Source: Leptolyngbyaceae cyanobacterium M65_K2018_010
GTDB taxonomy: Bacteria > Cyanobacteriota > Cyanobacteriia > Phormidesmidales > Phormidesmidaceae
Length of the DNA stretch: 7,455 nt
NCBI GenBank assembly: GCA_015295885.1
Contig: DVEE01000421.1
Location: 1-7,455, forward strand
Reading direction: 5' to 3'
The translations under genes were made by a program, and so were the position numbers. Below are positions 1 through 5,253 of this stretch, one piece after another (position 1 is the stretch's first letter; each line of letters opens with the position of its first letter). The notes beneath the pieces were generated by a model. It was not told the origin of the DNA, made no database searches, and worked only from the letters and a program-made list of their open reading frames with translations.

Positions 1-716
1 TCAGACGCGGTATCCATCGGCTGCCAAAAACCTTCATGCCGATAGGCCGAAAGCTGACCCATGGCAGCAAGCTTACTGAGAGGTTCATGTTCCCACATCA
101 CGGTGTCATCGGCAATGAAGTCGATCGCCTGGGGATCTACAACGAAGTAGCCCCCGTTGATATAGGCTCCATCACCATCGGCTTTTTCTGCAAAGGATTC
201 AATAATCGTTTGTCCTTCATGCAGAGAGATTACCCCAAAACGCCCTGGTGGCTGCACGGCTGTAAGAGTAACTAGGGTTTTCTGTTCCTCGTGGAACTTA
301 ATCAGTTCAGTGATATTGACATTACTTACCCCGTCACCATAGGTGAAACAAAAGAGGTCGTTGCCAATGTACTCTCTAACTCGTTTCAGCCGTCCTCCGG
401 TCATCGTAGCCTCTCCGGTATCAATCAGGGTTACTTTCCAGGGTTCAGCATTGCCGTTATGGATATTCATCTGGTTGTACCGAAGGTCAAAGGTGACATC
501 GGACATGTGCAGAAAGTAATTGGCGAAATATTCTTTGATAACGTAACCCTTGTAACCGCAGCAAACAATAAAGTCGTTAATACCGTGGGCAGAATAAATT
601 TTCATGATATGCCACAGGATTGGCCGCCCACCAATTTCTACCATTGGTTTTGGTTTGATAGATGTTTCTTCGCTTAACCGAGTCCCCAAACCACCGGCCA
701 GAATGACTGCTTTCAT
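1..716 (-). CDS. rfbF: Glucose-1-phosphate cytidylyltransferase (partial, 3' end outside window)
   Basis: This enzyme makes CDP-glucose and pyrophosphate from CTP and glucose 1-phosphate in the cytoplasm, the first step towards CDP-linked dideoxy or branched sugars of O-antigens and other surface glycans. The translation begins MKAVILAGGLGTRLSEE, the glycine-rich nucleotide-binding loop (about residues 6-16), followed by KPKPMVEIGG (21-30) with the expected lysines. YGDG (126-129) carries the metal-binding aspartate D128, PPGRFG lies at 156-161, INGGYF at 186-191, and WQPMD near the end. The match to remembered enterobacterial RfbF/DdhA (about 257 residues) is close throughout, so 238 codons plus two bases are present and only about 20 residues are missing. 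The ATG at 716-714 has AGGGG five bases upstream, which supports the start. The usual partner gene, CDP-glucose 4,6-dehydratase, would be expected to the left, outside the window. Sampled G+C (40-50% in three 60-base lines) is lower than in the neighbouring large genes. Confidence 0.95.
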   Translation of the reverse strand, partial: MKAVILAGGLGTRLSEETSIKPKPMVEIGGRPILWHIMKIYSAHGINDFIVCCGYKGYVIKEYFANYFLHMSDVTFDLRYNQMNIHNGNAEPWKVTLIDTGEATMTGGRLKRVREYIGNDLFCFTYGDGVSNVNITELIKFHEEQKTLVTLTAVQPPGRFGVISLHEGQTIIESFAEKADGDGAYINGGYFVVDPQAIDFIADDTVMWEHEPLSKLAAMGQLSAYRHEGFWQPMDTAS

Positions 717-740
717 AGAAACCCCTAGAAAAATAATCTA

Positions 741-766
741 AACTTTAAAGTTCTTAGATATCTAAG
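741..766. promoter_or_regulatory. Two abutting palindromes upstream of rfbF, possible operator
   Basis: AACTTTAAAGTT (741-752) is a perfect 12-base palindrome and CTTAGATATCTAAG (753-766) is a perfect 14-base palindrome that begins at the very next base. A further half-site ATCTAA lies at 736-741, so the TTAGAT/ATCTAA word occurs three times within 30 bases. They lie 25 bases upstream of the rfbF ATG, where a regulator dimer could bind or where the mRNA leader could fold. The regulatory role is inferred from position and symmetry only. Confidence 0.35.
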
Positions 767-786
767 CCTCAGCCTAAGTAAATAGC

Positions 787-802
787 CTCTATAAAAATAG
801 AG
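787..802. repeat. Small inverted repeat in the rfbF upstream region
   Basis: CTCTAT (787-792) and ATAGAG (797-802) are perfectly complementary around an AAAA loop. On the minus strand the right part also reads TATAGA (793-788), a -10-like hexamer, but no -35 element is placed correctly for it. It may be a promoter element or only AT-rich sequence. Confidence 0.25.
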
Positions 803-993
803 AACGATCTGTAATTGAGCCGGCATGTCAACTCGCCTTGATATACCGGATCTCAAGCCTTGCCCATTGCTGATTACTAGCAGTACTGATACTGATAGCC
901 TATCAAGCTTGAGCCCTCGCGGAATAAGTTAAGAATGAAGTCAGTGGAGTTCTGTATGAAAAACTTGTGAATCCTAGGTCTACCCAACGGGAC

Positions 994-1015
994 CCCCTAT
1001 GTATACCCATAGGGG
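994..1015. repeat. 8-bp hairpin downstream of ppc
   Basis: CCCCTATG (994-1001) pairs perfectly with CATAGGGG (1008-1015) around a 6-base loop. It lies about 150 bases beyond the ppc stop in the sense of ppc transcription. No run of T follows on the minus strand until about 30 bases later, so it is not a standard intrinsic terminator. It could protect the 3' end of the ppc mRNA or be chance: about one such structure is expected in a window of this size. Confidence 0.3.
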
Positions 1016-1162
1016 CGGGGCATCTAACTGCCTGAGCGGGGCGACTCATCAGACCCATTGTGGAGACAGGGTTTTAGATTGAATTCCCAAACTCAACCTA
1101 GGCACTCTATAGGCTGCCCGATCGGTTTCTGGTGGAGTGGGTGGGAGAGATTGGCTTGGCGG

Positions 1163-4100
1163 TTAGCCAGTATTGCGCATCCCTGCGGCAATGCCATTGA
1201 TAGTCAAGAGTGCGCCCCGCAGCAGTTCTCCCTGGCTGTAGCGGGAACGAATAATCCCCGTGCTGGCCTGGTCTTTGTACTGGCGGAGGCGCTTGAGTAG
1301 GGCTACCTGCAAAAAGCCCAGGGGCACAATGGTGCCATTGCGCAGATAAACCGATCGTTGTAGGTCCGGATACCCATCGAGCAACCGCTCATGCCCAGTA
1401 ATTTGCAGTACCTTAGCCCGGGTCAGGTGAAACTCTTGGGATATGGAGTCAAACAAAGCGATAAAACGGTCTAGGTCATCCGGATTGGATAGCTCTCGAA
1501 CGTAGTGCTCGGCGATTTGTAAATCAACCTTGGCCAAGGTCATTTCCACCTTGGAAATGACCATCTTAAAGAACGGCCACTTGTGGTAAAAATACCGCAG
1601 CAGCTTGAGATGTTCTTCAGGAGCCTCTTGCAGAAATTCTTCTAGGGCGGTGCCAACGCCATACCAGGAGGGGAGCAAAAACCGAGCCTGGGTCCAGCTG
1701 AATACCCAGGGAATGGCCCGCAAGCTACTGAGGTCTTTGCGGCCACCTCGTCGGGCTGGCCGAGAGCTAATCTGCAGCTGGCTGATTTCCTGGATAGGTG
1801 TCACTTGGTGGAAGAAATCCACTAGATCCGGTTGTTCGTAGATCAACTGGCGATAGTGGCGCCGGGAGCGAGCCGCTAGCTCTTCCATGGTGGCATTCCA
1901 GGGTTTGATATCGTCGAAGCTATTGCTCAGAATACTGGCCTGCAGTACCGCTGTGGTGACGGTTTCTAAATTGTAAAGCGCCAGGTCAGGCAGGTTGTAC
2001 TTAGAGGCTAGCACTTCACCCTGCTCAGTAATTTTGATCCGTCCTTTGATGCTGCGGCCGGGCTGGGCCAGAATCGCTTCGTAGGCCGGGCCGCCCCCTC
2101 GACCCACAGAGCCGCCCCGGCCATGGAAAATCCGCAGGGCGATGGAATAGCGATCGGCGGTTTCTTGAAGGGCCTGCTGGGCCTTGTGGATTTCCCAGTT
2201 GCTACTGAGGAAGCCGGAGTCCTTATTGCTGTCGGAGTATCCCAACATCACTTCTTGCAGAGGAACTTGGGGCTGGGCGGTCGCCGCGTTCTGGGCAGAC
2301 TCGCCGGGATTAGGGCTACCCTGGAGCATGCGCCGATAGAGGGGAATTTCAAATAGAGCTTGCATCACCGCAGGCGCTCGTTGCAGGTCTTCTACGGTTT
2401 CAAACAGGGGAACGGGCTGGATACTGCTCAGGCCCGTGACTGGATCGTAAAGGCCGGCCTCCTTAGCGAGGAGCAGGACTTCCAGCAGATCGCTGACATG
2501 ATGACTCATGCTGATCACGTAGCTGAAGCAAATTTCGGGACCAAACTCCTGGTGGAGCTGACGCACCATCCGCAGGGTTTCGACGGTTTCGCGAGTGGTA
2601 TCGGAAAAGGGCAATTCGGCGGGGATTAACGGTCGCCGGGTTTGCAATTCGGACACCAGCCAATCGGTTTTTTCAGCTTCGGATAGCTCACTGTAGGGTT
2701 GGGGCAGCACCAGCAGATACTGGGTAATTTCATCCAGGGCATCGGAGTGGCGAGAGCTTTCCTGGCGCAGATCCAACTGGGCCAGGTTAAACCCAAAAAT
2801 TTCTACCTGACAAATCAGGGTATCGAGTTCCTGGCAGTGCAGACCTGTAGCTTCCAGGTTGCGATGGATCAAACGGAGTTCCGTCAAAAATTCTTCGCCG
2901 TCTCGATAGATTGAAGCGGAGGTCGGATCCCCATACCCCTCCCTGAAGGGGTCACCCTGGAAGAGTCGTTGACTGCGATCGCAGGTGTTTTTAAGCCGCT
3001 GGTGAATGTAGGCCAGCTTCAACCGGTAGGGTTCCTGGCGGTAACGAATGGCCAAACGGTCGTAAACTTCGGGCATTTTCACCTGATCTTGCTCCAGGGA
3101 CTCGAGCAACTCCGGCAGAACCTCGCTCCAATGGAGGGAGAGGCTGAGCAAGTCGATCAGTCGCTCAAGGGCTGCAATATATTTATGCAGCACCAGGTTG
3201 CGCTGATAGCAGGCGGTTTTCCAGGTAATTTCGGGGGTCACTGAAGGGTTGCCATCGCGATCGGCCCCCACCCAGGAGCCAAACCGACAAAACCGATGGG
3301 TGGGTGGGTCTAGTTCTGGAAAGGTCGTTACGATAGCCCGTTCAAGCCGTTGGTAAAGTTGGGGCAGGGTATCAAACAGACCGACCTGGAAATAATGCAG
3401 CGTGTAATCGACTTCGTCGAGGACCGAAGGTTTGAACTGATGCAGTTCATCGGTTCGCCACCAAAGGCGAATTTCTTCGGTCAACTGGCTTTTCAGCGCT
3501 TCAATTTCCCAGGATGAGGTCAAGCCTAGGGTGCTGGCTCCCTCCTCCGCTTGATCCATCTGACGCAGGAGATGGGCGATACGACGCTGCTTATCCCGGA
3601 TGGTGTGGCGTACTATTTCGGTGGGGTGAGCGGTAAAGACCAGGCGCACATCCAACTGGTCAATCAAGGTTTGGATCATCTGAGGTGGGACATTGAGCCG
3701 CTTCAGGGTTGGGAAAAGCCAATGAAAGGTGCCAGCTTCCCGGGGCAAGCTCACCGAATCCCCGACGCTACGGTGCAAGAGGTCGGCCTGAAATAGATTT
3801 CCCCGGCGGGAACCCTCGGTTTCACCTCCCTGGCCAGGGGCGGGCTGATCACGGCCTTTGGCCGCCCATTGGGCAATTTCAGAGCTTTGATAGGCAGCCC
3901 GATATTGCTGTTGTTGCCCCCGTTGCTCGTAGTGTTGCTCAACAATATTAATCAGCTGAAAGTAGAGGGCAAAGGCCCGGGACGCCCGAATCGCATCTTC
4001 CAGATCCAGCGCCTCTACCACGTCCACGACGGCCTTCACCCGAGCTTCATCGGTGGTGGGTGCTTGCCCCTCGGGAGAGCACATTTGTCGTAACTGGCGC

Positions 4101-4291
4101 AGCAAAGCCAGTAATTCTGGCCCGCAGGCATGGTTGAGTACGTTCTCCCACAGATCTTCAATCACCCGCAGCCGATGACGTAGCAACAGATCCTGGGCGG
4201 AGGACAGAGAGGCCAGGGAATCTGGGGCCTCAGTCCGGGAGGATTGGGCTGTGGGCAGAATATCTCCAGAGGGGTGTAGCGTTGAGCTCAT
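1163..4291 (-). CDS. ppc: Phosphoenolpyruvate carboxylase
   Basis: PEP carboxylase condenses PEP with bicarbonate to oxaloacetate and phosphate in the cytoplasm, feeding C4 acids to amino-acid synthesis and to the incomplete or modified TCA cycle of cyanobacteria. The 1042-residue length fits cyanobacterial forms, which are longer than the 883 residues of E. coli. Visible motifs are TAHPTE (220-225, H222), PLFET (628-632, E631 as metal ligand), LGYSDSNKDSG (683-693; D687 metal ligand, K690) and the loop HGRGGSVGRGG (723-733; H723, R725). The C-terminus is GMRNTG. By comparison with E. coli K773, R832, R587 and N881, the aspartate/malate inhibitor site is kept as K921, R984, R731 and N1040. 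The plant-type N-terminal phosphorylation motif is absent. The frame stays open upstream to a TTG at 4324, but a -10-like TATAGA lies directly in front of that codon, so the ATG at 4291 is preferred. No clear Shine-Dalgarno precedes that ATG, which is common in cyanobacteria. Confidence 0.97.
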   Translation of the reverse strand: MSSTLHPSGDILPTAQSSRTEAPDSLASLSSAQDLLLRHRLRVIEDLWENVLNHACGPELLALLRQLRQMCSPEGQAPTTDEARVKAVVDVVEALDLEDAIRASRAFALYFQLINIVEQHYEQRGQQQQYRAAYQSSEIAQWAAKGRDQPAPGQGGETEGSRRGNLFQADLLHRSVGDSVSLPREAGTFHWLFPTLKRLNVPPQMIQTLIDQLDVRLVFTAHPTEIVRHTIRDKQRRIAHLLRQMDQAEEGASTLGLTSSWEIEALKSQLTEEIRLWWRTDELHQFKPSVLDEVDYTLHYFQVGLFDTLPQLYQRLERAIVTTFPELDPPTHRFCRFGSWVGADRDGNPSVTPEITWKTACYQRNLVLHKYIAALERLIDLLSLSLHWSEVLPELLESLEQDQVKMPEVYDRLAIRYRQEPYRLKLAYIHQRLKNTCDRSQRLFQGDPFREGYGDPTSASIYRDGEEFLTELRLIHRNLEATGLHCQELDTLICQVEIFGFNLAQLDLRQESSRHSDALDEITQYLLVLPQPYSELSEAEKTDWLVSELQTRRPLIPAELPFSDTTRETVETLRMVRQLHQEFGPEICFSYVISMSHHVSDLLEVLLLAKEAGLYDPVTGLSSIQPVPLFETVEDLQRAPAVMQALFEIPLYRRMLQGSPNPGESAQNAATAQPQVPLQEVMLGYSDSNKDSGFLSSNWEIHKAQQALQETADRYSIALRIFHGRGGSVGRGGGPAYEAILAQPGRSIKGRIKITEQGEVLASKYNLPDLALYNLETVTTAVLQASILSNSFDDIKPWNATMEELAARSRRHYRQLIYEQPDLVDFFHQVTPIQEISQLQISSRPARRGGRKDLSSLRAIPWVFSWTQARFLLPSWYGVGTALEEFLQEAPEEHLKLLRYFYHKWPFFKMVISKVEMTLAKVDLQIAEHYVRELSNPDDLDRFIALFDSISQEFHLTRAKVLQITGHERLLDGYPDLQRSVYLRNGTIVPLGFLQVALLKRLRQYKDQASTGIIRSRYSQGELLRGALLTINGIAAGMRNTG
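2975..2982. repeat. HIP1 octamer
   Basis: GCGATCGC, the highly iterated palindrome of many cyanobacterial genomes, lies here inside ppc and is flanked by T and A to give a 10-base palindrome. It supports a cyanobacterial origin. Confidence 0.85.
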
Positions 4292-4312
4292 GGGTGTGGC
4301 AAGGAGAGAACA

Positions 4313-4322
4313 GCGATATCGC
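4313..4322. promoter_or_regulatory. 10-base palindrome in the ppc leader
   Basis: GCGATATCGC is a perfect palindrome between the -10-like element (4334-4329) and the preferred ppc ATG (4291). If transcription starts around 4322, it would overlap the start site, a plausible operator position. Perfect 10-base palindromes occur several times by chance in a window of this length, so this is weak. Confidence 0.2.
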
Positions 4323-4328
4323 AAAAAT

Positions 4329-4334
4329 TCTATA
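4329..4334 (-). promoter_or_regulatory. Putative -10 element of ppc
   Basis: On the minus strand TATAGA (4334-4329) followed by AT matches the sigma70-type -10 consensus well. The spot 17 bases upstream (GCTTCT, 4357-4352) is a poor -35. A second candidate, TATACC, lies at 4349-4344. The position gives a 5' leader of roughly 30 bases before the ATG and argues against the upstream TTG start. Confidence 0.35.
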
Positions 4335-4426
4335 GGATTACCTGGTATAGAAGAAGCTTATTAGAAGCAGGATTCCAGAAATGTTATGGCAGAGGTTTTT
4401 CAGCGACCTAGTTGAGGGTTTTGGGG

Positions 4427-4452
4427 AAAAGGCTGGGGAACCACCCCATGCC
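4427..4452 (-). terminator. Probable intrinsic terminator after the small membrane-protein gene
   Basis: On the minus strand GGC and TGGGG (4452-4444, with one bulged A at 4449) pair with CCCCA and GCC (4438-4431) around a 5-base loop, and TTTT (4430-4427) follows at once. It begins 37 bases past the stop of the small gene at 4490 and ends before the ppc promoter candidates. It would keep the small gene and ppc as separate transcription units. The T run is short, so termination may be partial. Confidence 0.5.
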
Positions 4453-4489
4453 ATGAACTGGGCGGGCTGAGAACGAGAACGGCTGCCCG

Positions 4490-4735
4490 TTACGCTGGCG
4501 TCGAAGGTTCAGGGTGATCAGGGTGAATCCGTAAGGTCGGCAGTCGCTGCCCCTGTAACAACTGCTCGCTGCCTAACCCCAACTCCGTGAGACTAGCGCT
4601 CATCAGTTTGAGGCCGACTGCCCCTATCAACACGGGTGGCACCAGCAGGCCAATGAGACAGTCAGTCAGCGAGACGGGCCAATCGTGAAAAGAATTCACG
4701 GGGGGACGGAGGCGATCTGCAGAACTGTTCACCAT
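4490..4735 (-). CDS. Small single-helix membrane protein, function unknown
   Basis: An 81-codon frame encodes a polar N-terminus (residues 1-22), one hydrophobic stretch at about 23-45 rich in L, V, I, G and P, and a soluble tail with the ordered sequence ELGLGSEQLLQGQRLPTLRI (51-70) and a proline-rich end. The shape is that of a small cytoplasmic-membrane protein with a short tail. I do not recognise a named family; the tail recalls small hypothetical proteins of cyanobacteria, but that is only an impression. The ATG at 4735-4733 has GGA five bases upstream. The gene is unlikely to be a shadow, because no gene lies on the other strand, and a terminator-like hairpin follows it at 4452-4427. 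It lies about 200 bases upstream of ppc in the same direction. A chance frame in a non-coding region is the alternative. Confidence 0.6.
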   Translation of the reverse strand: MVNSSADRLRPPVNSFHDWPVSLTDCLIGLLVPPVLIGAVGLKLMSASLTELGLGSEQLLQGQRLPTLRIHPDHPEPSTPA

Positions 4736-4899
4736 AATTTTCCGGGTATTGAGGCAAAACGGTGGAGTAAGGAACTAGATCTTCCGTTCACCGATGGCCG
4801 GGGTTGAAGCCAGCCATAGTCAGACTGAATTGGGAGGCGAAACCACCGACACAGGACAACGCAGGCAGAATTTTGGGGTGGGGCAGAGAGGCAAGCCGA

Positions 4900-4915
4900 G
4901 AATTGCATGCAATTC
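4900..4915. promoter_or_regulatory. 16-base perfect palindrome, possible operator
   Basis: GAATTGCATGCAATTC reads the same on both strands. With even base composition about 0.1 such palindromes would be expected in the whole window, so it is more than background. It lies about 165 bases upstream of the small gene and 340 bases upstream of the plus-strand gene, so it could be a dimeric regulator site for either. No known consensus is recognised. Confidence 0.4.
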
Positions 4916-4958
4916 CCTGCACTAACTTCTACAGACTGCGATATGCTTCTCTGCTAGG

Positions 4959-4993
4959 TCAAACTAGGCGAGGAATTTACTAGCCTAGTTTGA
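4959..4993. repeat. 11-bp perfect inverted repeat (hairpin)
   Basis: TCAAACTAGGC (4959-4969) and GCCTAGTTTGA (4983-4993) are exact complements around a 13-base loop, and G-T pairs could extend the stem by two on the plus strand. TTT follows on the plus side, but the stem is AT-rich at its base and no plus-strand gene lies upstream to terminate. It could be a folded leader or small RNA, or a regulator site with widely spaced half-sites. Confidence 0.45.
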
Positions 4994-5036
4994 TTTACAA
5001 ACGGATCTCAGCTAAAGCCAAGTTCCAGACCAAAAA

Positions 5037-5082
5037 CCTAGGCACAATTTGCTTTTTTCCAGAGAGTTACTGGTGCTCTAGG
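5037..5082. repeat. Bulged 9-bp inverted repeat upstream of the plus-strand gene
   Basis: CCTAG plus GCAC (5037-5045) pairs with GTGC and CTAGG (5073-5082) with one unpaired T at 5077, around a 27-base loop that contains a run of six T. It lies shortly before the TATAAA word at 5084-5089. It may be part of a structured leader or a promoter-region symmetry. The long loop makes it weak. Confidence 0.25.
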
Positions 5083-5133
5083 CTATAAAACCCGCCAATC
5101 TACCGCTAATGAGTAATATAGGAAAGTAGAGCC

Positions 5134-5199
5134 ATGAATTCAAGGGTTAGGGATTTAGCGAGGGCTCCCATCGCTGACTACTGTAGGGCAAAGCCTTAA
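5134..5199 (+). CDS. Possible short upstream frame (21 residues)
   Basis: ATG at 5134 opens a frame of 21 codons (MNSRVRDLARAPIADYCRAKP) ending with TAA at 5197-5199, in the same phase as the large gene that starts at 5254. AGGAAAG lies about eight bases upstream of the ATG, a plausible ribosome binding site. It could be a leader peptide that affects translation of the downstream gene. Frames this short are common by chance and no amino-acid bias suggests classical attenuation, so confidence is low. Confidence 0.2.
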   Translation: MNSRVRDLARAPIADYCRAKP

Positions 5200-5253
5200 C
5201 TCTGCGAGAGAAAACACCCTTGCCTCTGGAGCCGAAGATTTAGCGAAGCGTTT

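Larger units (their letters stand above)
717..1162. other. Intergenic region between ppc and rfbF
   Basis: These 446 bases separate the ppc stop from the rfbF start; both genes run on the minus strand. I see no coding region and no tRNA-like fold. The stretch holds a hairpin at 994-1015, a short tandem TACTGA TACTGA at 884-895, a 10-base palindrome TCAAGCTTGA at 903-912, a 6-bp hairpin CTCTAT-AAAA-ATAGAG at 787-802, and two abutting palindromes at 741-766. On the minus strand TTGACA lies at 831-826, a perfect -35 hexamer, but no good -10 hexamer follows at 16-18 bases, so the rfbF promoter is not settled. The gap suggests that rfbF is transcribed separately from ppc. Confidence 0.6.
4736..5253. 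other. Divergent intergenic region with clustered inverted repeats
   Basis: These 518 bases separate the small minus-strand gene (start 4735) from the plus-strand membrane protein (start 5254), so promoters for both should be here. The region contains a 16-base palindrome (4900-4915), an 11-bp hairpin (4959-4993), a longer bulged hairpin (5037-5082), -10-like words on the plus strand (TATAAA 5084-5089, TAATAT 5114-5119) without good -35 partners, and a 21-residue frame (5134-5199). GATTTAGCGA occurs at 5152-5161 and again at 5237-5246. I see no tRNA and none of the small RNAs that I would recognise by sequence. Confidence 0.5.

Noticed and set aside
36..677. Two plus-strand frames (36-275 and 291-677)
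   Set aside because: Both are antisense shadows of rfbF, whose motifs on the minus strand are unmistakable.
884..895. Tandem TACTGA TACTGA as the start of a repeat array
   Set aside because: Only two units are present, with no spacer pattern or further copies. It is not a CRISPR or iteron array.
994..1015. Hairpin as intrinsic terminator of ppc
   Set aside because: There is no T run directly after the stem on the minus strand, and about one 8-bp hairpin is expected by chance in the window. It is kept only as a repeat.
1095..1105. AACCTAGGCAC also present at 5035-5045
   Set aside because: An 11-base word shared by two places in a 7.4-kb window is expected several times by chance, so it is not evidence of a duplicated element or attachment site.
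1058..1300. 80-codon plus-strand frame at the 3' end of ppc
   Set aside because: Most of it is antisense to the well-supported ppc C-terminus, and its own sequence has no recognisable family, helix or ribosome binding site.
4292..4324. TTG at 4324 as the ppc start (1053 residues)
   Set aside because: A -10-like TATAGA lies at 4334-4329, directly before that TTG, so the codon would be at or upstream of the likely transcription start. The extra residues show no family match that I recall, and ATG at 4291 is available.
5144..5165. GGGTTAGGG with a further GGG run, as telomere-like or G-quadruplex sequence
   Set aside because: The GGG runs are unevenly spaced (the fourth lies far downstream) and there is no tandem array.
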